From Arthrobacter sp. ZGTC412 (GTDB lineage Bacteria > Actinomycetota > Actinomycetes > Actinomycetales > Micrococcaceae): a DNA stretch of 64,000 nt. The stretch lies in NCBI RefSeq assembly GCF_002929215.1, contig NZ_PJII01000004.1:62001-126000 (forward strand). The letters are read 5' to 3'. How positions within the stretch are numbered: the first letter of the stretch is position 1; every line of letters begins with the position of its first letter. The position numbers and the translations under genes were made by a program. The notes under the pieces are model-generated. The model did not search any database, was not told the DNA's origin, and was given only the letters and a program-made list of their open reading frames with translations. This document shows, piece by piece, positions 10,082 to 18,958 of this stretch.

Positions 10082-11434
10082 ATGAATCTGCACAAACTCC
10101 TGACCCAACGCGAGGCCGACGGAAAGCCCATCCGGGTTGGACTCATCGGCGCCGGACGCTACGGGACGATGTACCTGGCCCAGGCAAACAACATTCCGGG
10201 CATCCACGTTGTCGCCATCGCAGACATCAACGTCAAGCGCGCTGAAGGTGCTTTCGATCTCGTTGGATGGCCCAAAGACCAGATCGCCTCCGACATAGCA
10301 ACTGCCCTCAGGGACCGGTCCACTGCCATCGTGGCCAACGCGGACGAGCTCTTCGACGTCGATATTGACATCATCGTGGAAGCCACTGGCAACCCCATCG
10401 TCGGTGTCAAGCACGCGCTGCGCGCCATCGAAACGAAAAAGCACATCATCATGGTCACTGTTGAAGCCGACGCCTTGGCAGGGCCCGCCCTGGCCAAACG
10501 GGCAGAAGCAGCCGGTGTCGTCTACTCGATGGCATACGGCGACCAGCCAGCCCTCATCATGGAACTCGTCGACTGGGCCCGCACCAGCGGATTCGACGTC
10601 GTCTGCGCCGGCAAGGGCGCCAAATTCCTCGAGCATTACCACGAGATGAACCCGGACAACGTCTGGGAGAACTGGGAATTCTCCAAGGAGCTCACCGACT
10701 CCGGACAGCTCAACCCCAACATGCACACCTCCTTCCGGGACGGCACCAAAGCCGCCATCGAAATGGCTGCCGTCGCCAACGGCGCAGGACTTGTCCCCTC
10801 TGATACCGGCCTGACGTTCACGCCGGGAGACGTGGAGGAAATCGCCTCAATCTGCCGCCCTGCAGACGTCGGAGGAGCCCTCGCACACGAAGGCACTGTC
10901 GACGTCATGTCCAGTGTTAACCGTGACGGCACCTGGATCCCCCACAACACCCAGGAAGGCGTGTTCGTCGTTGTGAAAGCCACAAACGAGTACGTCTCCG
11001 GCTGCTTCAACGAATACCCTTGGCACCCGGACCCCACCGGCCAGTACGCCGCCTTGTACCGCCCCTACCACTACGTCGGACTTGAGCTGAACGTATCAAT
11101 CGCCAACGCCGTCCTCCGCGGAATCTCCACGGGCTCGCCCATCGGGTTCTTCGGCGACGTTGTCGCCACCGCCAAGAAGGACCTTAAGGCCGGTGAATTC
11201 CTTGACGGCGAAGGTGGATACACCGTGTGGGGCCAACTCGTTTCCGCGAAGCATTCCGTTACTACCGGTGAACTGCCGGTCGCCCTGGCCCACCACGTGG
11301 AACTGCGCAATGACGTGGCCAAGGGCGGGATCGTCCGCTGGGACGACGTCATCATGGACGACTCGCTCGCCCAGGCCCTGGAACTGCGTCGCGAAACTGA
11401 GGCCCTTGCCCTTGAGGCGGTTCCGGCACCATGA
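10082..11434 (+). CDS. NAD(P)-dependent oxidoreductase with C-terminal SAF domain (DXR-like/DRL family)
   Basis: A 450-residue protein with a Rossmann N-terminus (VGLIGAGRYGTMYLAQ, residues 19-34), a central homoserine-dehydrogenase-like catalytic region (VEATGNPIVG, then MAYGDQPALIMELVDWA) and a C-terminal SAF domain (about residues 350-440, AKKDLKAGEFLDGEGGYTV to DVAKGGIVRWDDV). This arrangement matches the family that includes the DXR-like (DRL) enzyme of Brucella abortus, reported to make 2-C-methylerythritol 4-phosphate. Most family members sit in sugar clusters and are uncharacterised. Here it is the first gene of an ABC-transporter operon under a LacI-type operator, which fits a catabolic role on an unidentified polyol or sugar derivative better than isoprenoid synthesis. 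It overlaps the next gene by 4 bases. Confidence 0.8.
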   Translation: MNLHKLLTQREADGKPIRVGLIGAGRYGTMYLAQANNIPGIHVVAIADINVKRAEGAFDLVGWPKDQIASDIATALRDRSTAIVANADELFDVDIDIIVEATGNPIVGVKHALRAIETKKHIIMVTVEADALAGPALAKRAEAAGVVYSMAYGDQPALIMELVDWARTSGFDVVCAGKGAKFLEHYHEMNPDNVWENWEFSKELTDSGQLNPNMHTSFRDGTKAAIEMAAVANGAGLVPSDTGLTFTPGDVEEIASICRPADVGGALAHEGTVDVMSSVNRDGTWIPHNTQEGVFVVVKATNEYVSGCFNEYPWHPDPTGQYAALYRPYHYVGLELNVSIANAVLRGISTGSPIGFFGDVVATAKKDLKAGEFLDGEGGYTVWGQLVSAKHSVTTGELPVALAHHVELRNDVAKGGIVRWDDVIMDDSLAQALELRRETEALALEAVPAP

Positions 11435-12705
11435 TCGACCGGCGCTCATTCCTTGGGGCTGCCGGGGCCACTGCCGCCGGCCTGCTGCTGTCGGGGTGCG
11501 GGTCTACCCCGGCGCTTGACCCCAACCGGGCTGCGTCGGCCGGGGGAACCCTCAAGTTCGGCAGCTGGCAGTGGCTGGAGCCCGGCCGCGGAGAAGCGAT
11601 GTGGCAGGCAATTCAGGCCTACAAGACTGCCAATCCCTCCGCGGTCCTTGCCCAGAGTACGACGCCGTTCCTCTCCTTTGCGGACAAGCTCAACACCGAG
11701 CTTGGCGGCAAGGGCGGCCCGGACGTCTTCGTTGTCCAGGACGTCAACTTTTACCCACTGGCCGATGCCGGCATCCTTGCACCGCTCACGTCCGTTATTT
11801 CCTCGCACAAGGGCACCCCGTTCAATCATACGAACGAGTCCGGAGTGGTTAACGGTGTGCAGTACGGGATTACCTGGGAACGGCTGAACTGGAACTTCTT
11901 CTGGAACCGCAAGCTGCTGGACCAGGCCGGCGTGACGGCGCCGTCGAACGTCAAGGAGCTCATCACAGCGTCCAGCCAGATCCGTTCGGCAACCGGGCTG
12001 GACGGCTTCGGGGTCCGGCACCAGATGACTGAATTTGATTCGTGGTTCATGGACTTTGATGTCTGGACCTACGGGCACGGCGGATCCTGGTCCGATGGCT
12101 CACGGCCCACCATCGATTCGGCGGAGAACATTGCCGGCGTGGAGGCCTTCGGGGAGATCTACCGTTCCGGTGCCATGCCGATCGGCGATGACGCGTCCAC
12201 CATGCGCACCAAGTTCCGCGAAGGCCGGTTGGGGATGATGATCGATGTATCCTCCACCGTTGCGGGGATCCTGCGCTCGTCAAAGACCCTCACCTCAGCC
12301 GACATCGGGTATGCCGACCGCATTCCCCTCCCCCGACCTTCAGCGCACCAGGAAATTGTGCTCGCCGTCAATGGATTCGGGAAAAACAAGAACCTCGCCG
12401 TTGACTTCGTCGGCTGGGTGGGCTCAGACGAAGGGCAGGCCGAACTGCGGAAGGCCATGGGCCCCTCGACCCTGGCCACCGATGTTCCGCTCGCCCCCGA
12501 TTACGCCGCGGCAAACCCGTGGGCCAAGGCATTCATTGACCTTGCCGCAGAATCGAGAAGTCCGCTCATCAAGGGCTTTGAACCGCAAACCAAGGCCATC
12601 ATGCGTGAAGTCATGACGCAGGTCGAACGCTACCTCGTCGACGGCGGCGACGCTGCAACCGCGCTCTCCACGGCGCAGACCCAAGTAACCCAGCTGCTCG
12701 GCTGA
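11431..12705 (+). CDS. ABC sugar transporter, substrate-binding lipoprotein
   Basis: A 424-residue extracytoplasmic solute-binding protein (family 1). The N-terminus DRRSFLGAAGATAAG has a twin-arginine motif and runs into the lipobox LLSGC, so Tat-dependent lipoprotein export is likely. The mature part shows the typical GGPDVFVVQD, TWERLNWNFFWNRKLLDQAG and GRLGMMIDVSST blocks of carbohydrate-binding proteins. It is encoded directly ahead of two permeases and an ATPase and overlaps the preceding oxidoreductase gene by ATGA. The ligand is presumably the substrate of the whole island. Confidence 0.92.
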   Translation: MIDRRSFLGAAGATAAGLLLSGCGSTPALDPNRAASAGGTLKFGSWQWLEPGRGEAMWQAIQAYKTANPSAVLAQSTTPFLSFADKLNTELGGKGGPDVFVVQDVNFYPLADAGILAPLTSVISSHKGTPFNHTNESGVVNGVQYGITWERLNWNFFWNRKLLDQAGVTAPSNVKELITASSQIRSATGLDGFGVRHQMTEFDSWFMDFDVWTYGHGGSWSDGSRPTIDSAENIAGVEAFGEIYRSGAMPIGDDASTMRTKFREGRLGMMIDVSSTVAGILRSSKTLTSADIGYADRIPLPRPSAHQEIVLAVNGFGKNKNLAVDFVGWVGSDEGQAELRKAMGPSTLATDVPLAPDYAAANPWAKAFIDLAAESRSPLIKGFEPQTKAIMREVMTQVERYLVDGGDAATALSTAQTQVTQLLG

Positions 12706-12731
12706 GCGGACCTAAGCAAAGGATCAGGGCA

Positions 12732-13679
12732 ATGTCGCTCCGAATTCCCATCTCCCCGCCAACTGCGGCGCCGGACCAAATACAGGACGCCCCCTCGCGC
12801 CACCACATGTGGCAGCGGCTCTCCCCTTATATCTACATCGGCCCCGCCGTCATCTACCTGGTCATCTTCATGATCATCCCGGTGGTTCAGGGCATTCGGC
12901 TCAGTTTCACCAAGACCCCGCTTGTCAGGCCCGACGGTGGGACAGGCGTTGGGCTGGACAACTACTCCCGGCTCCTCGGCAGCAGCCAGTTCTACAACTC
13001 CCTCGGCGCCACCATCCTGTATACGGCGGCAACGGTGGCCTTCGCCGTGCTCGTGGGCGCTGGTGCGGCCTTGCTCCTGAACCAGGCTTTCAAGGGCCGC
13101 ACCATCGTCAGGGCGATCATCACGTTCCCGTGGGCTGTTCCCACTGTTGCGACCGCCCTGATCTTCAGCTGGATTTTCAACCGCTCCGACGGAGTCCTCA
13201 ACGAGGTGGTTGGCGTATTCGGCGTCGGACAGCAAGGCTGGCTCGTCGACCCGAAGTACGGCATGGCTGCCGTGGTCCTGACCTCCGTATGGAAAGTCAT
13301 GCCCCTGGTCATGCTCGTGGTCCTCGCGTCCCTCCAGTCCATCCCCAGCGAACTGTACGAAGCCTCACGGATGGACGGGGCCGGCGCCCTTGAGACGTTC
13401 AAGGCCGTCACCTGGCCCCACATCGCCCCGACTGTCCGGGTGGTGACGCTCCTCATGACCATCTGGTCCATCCGGCGATTTGAGATCATCTACCTCCTCA
13501 CCGGCGGCGGACCGGTAGACAGCACCAACACCCTGGTGGTCAACGTCTACCGCCAGGCGTTCAGCAACCAGGAACTCGGCCGGGCAGCAGCCATTGGCGC
13601 TCTCGGCCTGGTGCTCTCGCTCCTGGTCACCGTTGTGTACTTCATCATTGAGCGGCGCAACGCCGCGAAGGAGGCCTAG
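12732..13679 (+). CDS. ABC sugar transporter permease (MalF/UgpA type)
   Basis: A 315-residue inner-membrane protein with six hydrophobic segments. The EAA loop that docks the ATPase reads YEASRMDGAGALETFKAVTW near residue 215. The first segment starts around residue 37 (YIYIGPAVIYLVIFMI). AAGGA upstream supports ATG 12732. It forms the transmembrane heterodimer with the next gene, three bases downstream. Confidence 0.92.
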   Translation: MSLRIPISPPTAAPDQIQDAPSRHHMWQRLSPYIYIGPAVIYLVIFMIIPVVQGIRLSFTKTPLVRPDGGTGVGLDNYSRLLGSSQFYNSLGATILYTAATVAFAVLVGAGAALLLNQAFKGRTIVRAIITFPWAVPTVATALIFSWIFNRSDGVLNEVVGVFGVGQQGWLVDPKYGMAAVVLTSVWKVMPLVMLVVLASLQSIPSELYEASRMDGAGALETFKAVTWPHIAPTVRVVTLLMTIWSIRRFEIIYLLTGGGPVDSTNTLVVNVYRQAFSNQELGRAAAIGALGLVLSLLVTVVYFIIERRNAAKEA

Positions 13680-13682
13680 AAC

Positions 13683-14576
13683 ATGAGCATCGACCAAGCC
13701 CAAAAATCCGTGCAGCAGGCGCCCCACAAGCGCAGGCTGAAAGCACCCGGCCAGCGGCAGTTCAGCAAACCCTTCCGCTACATCATGTTGGCAGCTTTGG
13801 TTCTCTTCTCGGGCTTCCCGCTGTACTGGATGCTGAACACCGCCCTTAGCGAGGACTCAGAACTGTACGGCCAGGCCCAGGGCTGGTGGCCCCACTGGGA
13901 ACGCCTCATAGACTTTGGCGACCTCATCGGCAGTGTTCCGATTTTCAAATGGCTGACCAACTCGGTAGTTATCGCGGGCGGAACCACGCTGCTCTCCCTG
14001 GTCTTCGCGGTGCTGGCCGGCTACGCCCTCTCCCGCTTCAAGTTCCACGGCAAGGGGGCCGCGGGGTTCCTGCTCTTCGCAACCCAAATGCTCCCCGAGG
14101 CGCTGCTCGTCGTCCCCATCTACGCCCTCTTCGCATCCCTTGGCCTGCTGAACGGTATGGGCGGGCTGATCCTGGCCAACGTTGCGTTCACCATGCCCGT
14201 CAGTGTCTGGATCATCAAGGGAGCCATTGACGCCATCCCTTACGAGATCGAAGAAGCAGCATCGGTGGATGGATGCCCCCGCGTTACCATCCTGTCCTTG
14301 GTCCTCACCCCGTTGATCCTCCCCAGCGTCGCAGCCGCCGCGGTCATCAACTTCTTTGATGGCTGGAACGAGTTCCTGCTGGCCAAGACCTTCATCGCCG
14401 AACGGGACCTCTGGCCCGCCTCCGTTGGCCTTGCCTCCTTCATTGGCCAATACCTTACCTCGCTGAACTCGGTGATGGCCGCGGCCCTACTCTTCACCCT
14501 CCCGGCGCTGGTGTTCTTCCTCCTCGTCCAACGCCGCATCGTCTCAGGCCTCACGGCCGGATCAGTCAAAGGCTAG
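13683..14576 (+). CDS. ABC sugar transporter permease (MalG/UgpE type)
   Basis: A 297-residue partner permease with six membrane segments. The EAA motif is YEIEEAASVDGCPRVTILSLV near residue 190. The basic N-terminus (residues 1-35) is cytoplasmic. It is followed after two bases by the ATPase gene, which gives the full set SBP-permease-permease-ATPase in one operon. Confidence 0.92.
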   Translation: MSIDQAQKSVQQAPHKRRLKAPGQRQFSKPFRYIMLAALVLFSGFPLYWMLNTALSEDSELYGQAQGWWPHWERLIDFGDLIGSVPIFKWLTNSVVIAGGTTLLSLVFAVLAGYALSRFKFHGKGAAGFLLFATQMLPEALLVVPIYALFASLGLLNGMGGLILANVAFTMPVSVWIIKGAIDAIPYEIEEAASVDGCPRVTILSLVLTPLILPSVAAAAVINFFDGWNEFLLAKTFIAERDLWPASVGLASFIGQYLTSLNSVMAAALLFTLPALVFFLLVQRRIVSGLTAGSVKG

Positions 14577-14578
14577 TC

Positions 14579-15763
14579 ATGTCAAAGCTTTCACTTCGAA
14601 ACATCAGCAAGCGCTTCGGGGATACCCAGGTCATCCATGACTTCAATGCCGACGTGGACAACGGCGAGTTCCTGGTTCTGCTCGGCGCATCAGGCTCCGG
14701 AAAATCAACCCTCCTGCGCATCATCGCCGGGTTGACCGACGCGACCTCCGGCGACGTCATTTTCGACAACCTTCGGGTCAACCGCCAGAGCCCGCGGGAA
14801 CGCGGCGTCGCGTTCGTCTTCCAGTCCTACGCGCTGTACCCGCACCTCACCGTCCGCGAAAACATTGCCTTCCCGCTGGTACTCGACAAGTTCAAGGGAT
14901 GGCAGCACATCCCCGGCATCAGCGCCGTGGCCCGCCGGATTCACGGCGCTTCCAAAGACATTGCAGCGAACGTGGACAAAGTTATCTCCATGCTGGACCT
15001 GGACGACTACGCCAAACGCAAGCCCGGTGGACTCTCCGGCGGCCAACGCCAGCGTGTAGCCCTGGCGCGGGCACTGATCCGCAACCCCTCCATGTTCCTG
15101 CTGGACGAACCACTGTCCAATCTCGACGCCAAACTCCGTGCCGAACTGCGAGGCGAGATCGTCCGGCTGCACCGCTCAATCGGCAAGACCTTCGTCTACG
15201 TCACCCACGACCAGGTCGAAGCCATGACCATGGCCACCCAGATCGTCATCCTCCACAACGGCATCGTCCAGCAGCACGCAACCCCACAGGAAATCTACAA
15301 CCGGCCCGCCAATACCTACGTGGCACGCTTCATCGGCAGCCCGCCCATGAACCTCCTGAGCGGCGTTGCAGAAGACGGATCAGCAACAATTGGCGGGATA
15401 CGGCTCGGGGCGACCGCCGGCAGCAGGCTGGCCAACGGCGGAGTGACAGTAGGCCTGCGGCCCGAACACCTGTCCGTGTCCTCAGACGCCTTCGGCGTGG
15501 GCCTGCACGGAACCGTACGCCGGATCGAAGACCTGGGCGCCGACACCCTTATCGGTGTCCAGCCCGATCCCGCACTCAACCTCAAACTATGGGAGCTCAA
15601 CCAGGACGAGCTCATCTGGGTCCGGCAGGAAGGCCAAACCCGCCTCTTCACCGGTGATGCCTGCACCGTCGAAGTGGACCCCCGGCTTGCGAGCTACTTC
15701 CACAGCGAAACCGGCCTGAACCTCGCCACATCTGACAGCCCAAACCTGGCCAGCCTCAGCTGA
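14579..15763 (+). CDS. ABC sugar transporter ATPase (MsmK/UgpC/MalK type)
   Basis: A 394-residue nucleotide-binding subunit. Walker A is GASGSGKS (residues 36-43), the Q-loop is FVFQSYALYPHLTV, the signature is LSGGQRQR, and Walker B is MFLLDEPLSNLDAKLR followed by VYVTHDQVEAM. A TOBE/MOP-like regulatory domain fills residues 240-370. MsmK-type ATPases often serve several importers, so this subunit might also energise the LplB/LplC-type importer at 40735-44354, which has no ATPase of its own; that is inference. Confidence 0.93.
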   Translation: MSKLSLRNISKRFGDTQVIHDFNADVDNGEFLVLLGASGSGKSTLLRIIAGLTDATSGDVIFDNLRVNRQSPRERGVAFVFQSYALYPHLTVRENIAFPLVLDKFKGWQHIPGISAVARRIHGASKDIAANVDKVISMLDLDDYAKRKPGGLSGGQRQRVALARALIRNPSMFLLDEPLSNLDAKLRAELRGEIVRLHRSIGKTFVYVTHDQVEAMTMATQIVILHNGIVQQHATPQEIYNRPANTYVARFIGSPPMNLLSGVAEDGSATIGGIRLGATAGSRLANGGVTVGLRPEHLSVSSDAFGVGLHGTVRRIEDLGADTLIGVQPDPALNLKLWELNQDELIWVRQEGQTRLFTGDACTVEVDPRLASYFHSETGLNLATSDSPNLASLS

Positions 15764-15792
15764 GCTTGTACGAACACCAAGCGGAAATTTCA

Positions 15793-15823
15793 GCGGACCG
15801 ACGGACATTGGCCGTCGGTCCGC
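15793..15823 (+). terminator. Intercistronic hairpin after the ABC genes
   Basis: A perfect 12-base GC-rich stem (15793-15804 with 15812-15823) and a 7-base loop, without a T run. It lies between the ATPase and the ABM-domain gene and could reduce read-through or protect the upstream mRNA. Confidence 0.55.
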
Positions 15824-15880
15824 CCCGCGTCCTCCCCTTTCGCCCTCAAGCACACCGTCTAACACAAGGAGAACCTCACC

Positions 15881-16192
15881 ATGACCGTCGTCGTTACTGC
15901 TGCCTTTAACCCAAAGGAAGGCGCCTTCGAACAGGTCGTCGCAGCCCTCTCCCCCGCGATCACCGAAGTGCACCAGGAACCCGGCTGCCTGCTCTACGCG
16001 ATACACGAAGCCCCAAACAACCAGATCCTCATGATCGAGAAATGGGAATCAGCTGAGCTGCTCGACGCCCACGGCGACGGCGACCCGGTCAAACGCCTGA
16101 ACGCCGCCCTGGACGGCCTCCTGGAAACACCCGTCGTAGTGACACGGATGGCACCCATTCCAGCAGGAACAACGCGCCAAGGGGTCCTCTAG
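15881..16192 (+). CDS. Antibiotic-biosynthesis-monooxygenase (ABM) domain protein
   Basis: A 103-residue single-domain protein with the dimeric ferredoxin-like ABM fold: VVVTAAFNPKEGAFEQVVAAL, then EPGCLLYAIHEA and LMIEKWESAELLDAH. The EPGCLLY and EKWES segments match quinol monooxygenase YgiN-like proteins, which act on aromatic or quinone substrates without metal or flavin; many members have no known reaction and some act in sugar pathways. AAGGAG precedes ATG 15881. Its stop overlaps the kinase start by one base, so the two are translated together. Confidence 0.8.
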   Translation: MTVVVTAAFNPKEGAFEQVVAALSPAITEVHQEPGCLLYAIHEAPNNQILMIEKWESAELLDAHGDGDPVKRLNAALDGLLETPVVVTRMAPIPAGTTRQGVL

Positions 16193-16692
16193 TGCACCGC
16201 CCAATAGTCGTCATGGGAGTGTCCGGGGCAGGAAAGACGGCAGTGGGCACCGCTCTTGCCGCGCGAATAGGGGCAACCTTCATCGACGCCGACTCGCTGC
16301 ACCCGTCAGCAAACGTCAGGAAAATGGCTGCAGGCATCCCTCTCACCGATGACGACAGGCAGCCGTGGCTCCACATCGTCGGCACCGAACTTTCAGCTCC
16401 CCACGATCATGGGGTTGTCGTTGCCTGTTCAGCGCTCAAGCGCGCCTACAGGGATGCCATTCGTGCGGCTGCTCCTTCAACTACCTTCATTCTGTTGACC
16501 GTGGACGCGCCCGTGTTGGAAAAGCGGCTGGTCCAACGGCCGGGTCATTTCATGCCTGCATCCCTCCTCGCCTCACAACTGGAAACTCTCGAGCCGCTCG
16601 AAGCAGACGAGGCAGGAATGATCCTGACGTCTGAAGGAGGCGTTGAAGAGACTTTGGAGCAGATCCTGGCTGACCTGGTGCCGGCGCAGTAG
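16192..16692 (+). CDS. Gluconokinase-family carbohydrate kinase
   Basis: A 166-residue P-loop kinase of the GntK type. The Walker A motif is GVSGAGKT (residues 9-16), followed by DADSLHPSANVRKMAAGIPLTDDDRQPWL, a hallmark of thermoresistant gluconokinase, and VACSALKRAYRD. These enzymes phosphorylate gluconate at C6. No phosphogluconate dehydratase or dehydrogenase is nearby, so in this island the kinase may act on a related sugar acid. The GTG start shares one base with the preceding stop (TAGTG). A strong terminator follows. Confidence 0.85.
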   Translation: MHRPIVVMGVSGAGKTAVGTALAARIGATFIDADSLHPSANVRKMAAGIPLTDDDRQPWLHIVGTELSAPHDHGVVVACSALKRAYRDAIRAAAPSTTFILLTVDAPVLEKRLVQRPGHFMPASLLASQLETLEPLEADEAGMILTSEGGVEETLEQILADLVPAQ

Positions 16693-16734
16693 TTGTGCCC
16701 TGCGCGGGCAGCTGCCCGGCAACCCAACCAGCAG

Positions 16735-16777
16735 AAAAGGCCCGCCTCACCCACTGCAGGGATGAGGCGGGCCTTTT
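16735..16777. terminator. Bidirectional rho-independent terminator
   Basis: A GC-rich stem built on GGCCCGCCTCA/TGAGGCGGGCC with T5 on the right and A4 on the left. The kinase gene (plus) and the amidohydrolase gene (minus) converge on it. Confidence 0.9.
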
Positions 16778-16829
16778 TGATGCCTCTGTTTCACGTCGTC
16801 AATTACATCGCCACGGAGGCGCTCATTGG

Positions 16830-17741
16830 CTAGGCAGGCGGCACGGAGGTGCCGATGCCATAGGTTTTCCTTGCCGTTTCGGCAAAGAGGTCCCGGCGTT
16901 CACCATCCGTCATGGCGGCGGTTACGTCGTCGAAGGCACTATAGAGCGCGGTAAAGCTGGAGTAGAGGCCGTCCACGGGGAAGTTGCTTCCGAACATTGT
17001 GCGGGACGGACCGAAGGCCTCGATGGTTTCCAGGATGACTGGCCGGATGGACGCCGTCGTCCAGGAATGGTCGTTGGTTCCCAATGCGGAGACCTTAGTG
17101 ACTACGTTTGGCTGCTTCGCCAGTTTATCCATGCCTGCCCGCCAGACCCGGAGGGAAGCTGGATCGCGGAGAATGGGCATTGCCGCGTGGTCAAGGATGA
17201 TGCTTGTGTCCGGATGCTTGGCAGCCAGATGAGCGGCCTGATCCAGTTGGTGCGGGAAGACCTGTAGGTCAAAGGACAGGCCCAGGGACGACAGATGCGA
17301 GAATCCCTCCAGCCAGCGGGGGTCGGTGATCAGGTCCGGGCGGGAGGTATGGGTGTAGCGGGGGTCGGGGTGCCAGTTGAGGATGTCCCTTATTCCGCGT
17401 ACCGATGGGACAGAGGCGAGCCTTTCAAGTCGGCTTAATACTCCTGGATCGGCCAGAGAAGCCTTGGCCACCTGGACCGAGGGCAAGCCGCCGCTGTCAT
17501 GCACGTCCTGGATCCACTCCGCTTCCCACAGCGGGTCCGCGGCGCCGTTCTCGACATGGACCGAACCGGCCAACTCGAATTCCTGAGCGTCGGCCAGGTA
17601 ATCCTCGATAAAGTAGTCCCGCCTCAGCGCACGGTCGTCCCCATGGTAGCGAAACGGCTCCGCCGGTCCCCGAAGCCAGGGGTAGGAGCGGGAGAAGTCG
17701 CACAGGTGGTGGTGGGCGTCGATAATTTCAAAGTTCAGCAA
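16830..17741 (-). CDS. Amidohydrolase-2 family hydrolase, probable sugar lactonase
   Basis: A 303-residue TIM-barrel metal-dependent hydrolase. The metal-binding start is EIIDAHHHL, the middle conserved block is IILDHAAMP, and the late conserved block is MFGSNFPVDG. This pattern is shared by L-fucono-lactonases, 2-pyrone-4,6-dicarboxylate lactonase and related enzymes. I choose TTG 17741 because GGAGGA lies six bases upstream; a longer reading to 17786 lacks such a site. It is the last gene of the leftward sugar operon, 140 bases after the permease with a hairpin in between. A lactonase role implies that an oxidised sugar lactone is a pathway intermediate. Confidence 0.8.
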   Translation of the reverse strand: MLNFEIIDAHHHLCDFSRSYPWLRGPAEPFRYHGDDRALRRDYFIEDYLADAQEFELAGSVHVENGAADPLWEAEWIQDVHDSGGLPSVQVAKASLADPGVLSRLERLASVPSVRGIRDILNWHPDPRYTHTSRPDLITDPRWLEGFSHLSSLGLSFDLQVFPHQLDQAAHLAAKHPDTSIILDHAAMPILRDPASLRVWRAGMDKLAKQPNVVTKVSALGTNDHSWTTASIRPVILETIEAFGPSRTMFGSNFPVDGLYSSFTALYSAFDDVTAAMTDGERRDLFAETARKTYGIGTSVPPA

Positions 17742-17787
17742 TGGAACTCCTCCTTTCAGCTGTCCGGGGTCTATAGGGACCGGCAAA

Positions 17788-17829
17788 CCGGCAACGGCAG
17801 CAGCGCTGTTCGGCTGCCGCCGTTACCGG
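17788..17829 (-). terminator. Intercistronic hairpin before the lactonase-like gene
   Basis: Two 17-base arms (17788-17804 and 17813-17829) pair with two mismatches. It lies between permease and amidohydrolase in the minus-strand operon and may attenuate or stabilise the transcript. Confidence 0.5.
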
Positions 17830-17881
17830 CTCTGGTCAATCAGGTAGTTCTCCTCCGCAGCCGGTCACGGCCGACGCTGGG

Positions 17882-18958
17882 TCATGCTGTCGCTTCCTTT
17901 TGCGGTTCTGTCTTTTTCTTCTTCAGCAGCGGCCATCCCTTGCTGCCTTGGTCCAGGGCAACGGCAATGACGACGACGAGCCCGGTGACGATCTGTTCGT
18001 AGAAGCTGGGAACGTTGAGCAGCACCAGGCCGTTGGTGAGCGCACCGAGGATCAGGGCCCCGACCAAGGTACCGGCGATCCGTCCTTCGCCGCCCATGAG
18101 GTTTGCTCCCCCGATCACGGCGGAGGCGATCGCCGTCAGCAGATACGGGCTTCCGGCATCGGTTTGGGCTGCGTTGATGCGTGCGACGATGACCAGTCCG
18201 CCGACTCCCGCGAGTACGCCGGAGAGGGCGTAGACGGCGATTTTCACCCTGTCGACGCGGACGCCGGAAAGCCATGCCGTTTCTTCGCTGCCGCCGGTAG
18301 CGATGACGTTTTGCCCGAAGACTGTCCGACGGAGCAGCAGCCAGCAGAGGACGGCGAGAACCGCCACGAGAATGACCGCGACAGGGATGCCGCCGACGTA
18401 GCTGTTGAGCATAAAGACGAAGTCCCGGGGGACGTTGTAGACAGGGCGTCCGTTCGTGACGACGTAGGCGAAGCCCTGGTAGATACTCATGGTGCCGAGC
18501 GTTGCGATGAACGGCGGCAGTTTGAGTTTGGTGATGAGCAGCCCGTTAACGGCTCCGCAGGCCAGGCCGAGGGCGATGCCTGCGAGCAGGGCGAGGAAGG
18601 GCGAGGTGCCCGCATTGACCATGAGGGAGGCAGTGACGATTCCGACGAAGCTCGCGATGGAGCCGACGGCGAGGTCGATACCGCCGGTGATGATGACGAA
18701 GGTAATTCCGAGCCCGATGATGGCGTTGACGCTCGCTGAGATGGCGATGTCGCGGAGGTTGCCGGAGGTGAGGAAGTTGGGGTTCAGCAACCCGAAAATG
18801 AGGAAGATGACAACTGCGGCGATGTAGATTCCCAGTGCCTGGAGGTTCAGTGCCGGCCGGGTGCGTGACTTTTTGATGGCTGTTGCGAAGGGCCTTCGGT
18901 TCGTCGCGTTTTCGCTGTCTTCGGCCTGGTCTTTCTTTGGCAGGGTGGGCTGGCTCAT
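17882..18958 (-). CDS. ABC sugar permease, RbsC family
   Basis: A 358-residue inner-membrane permease of the ribose/galactose class. About ten hydrophobic segments follow a 40-residue basic cytoplasmic tail. The motif GGIDLAVGSIASFVGI and the C-terminal block GGANLMGGEGRIAGTLVGAL are diagnostic of RbsC-type proteins, which work as homodimers. ATG 18958 overlaps the stop of the ATPase gene by ATGA, so the two are translated together. Confidence 0.93.
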   Translation of the reverse strand: MSQPTLPKKDQAEDSENATNRRPFATAIKKSRTRPALNLQALGIYIAAVVIFLIFGLLNPNFLTSGNLRDIAISASVNAIIGLGITFVIITGGIDLAVGSIASFVGIVTASLMVNAGTSPFLALLAGIALGLACGAVNGLLITKLKLPPFIATLGTMSIYQGFAYVVTNGRPVYNVPRDFVFMLNSYVGGIPVAVILVAVLAVLCWLLLRRTVFGQNVIATGGSEETAWLSGVRVDRVKIAVYALSGVLAGVGGLVIVARINAAQTDAGSPYLLTAIASAVIGGANLMGGEGRIAGTLVGALILGALTNGLVLLNVPSFYEQIVTGLVVVIAVALDQGSKGWPLLKKKKTEPQKEATA

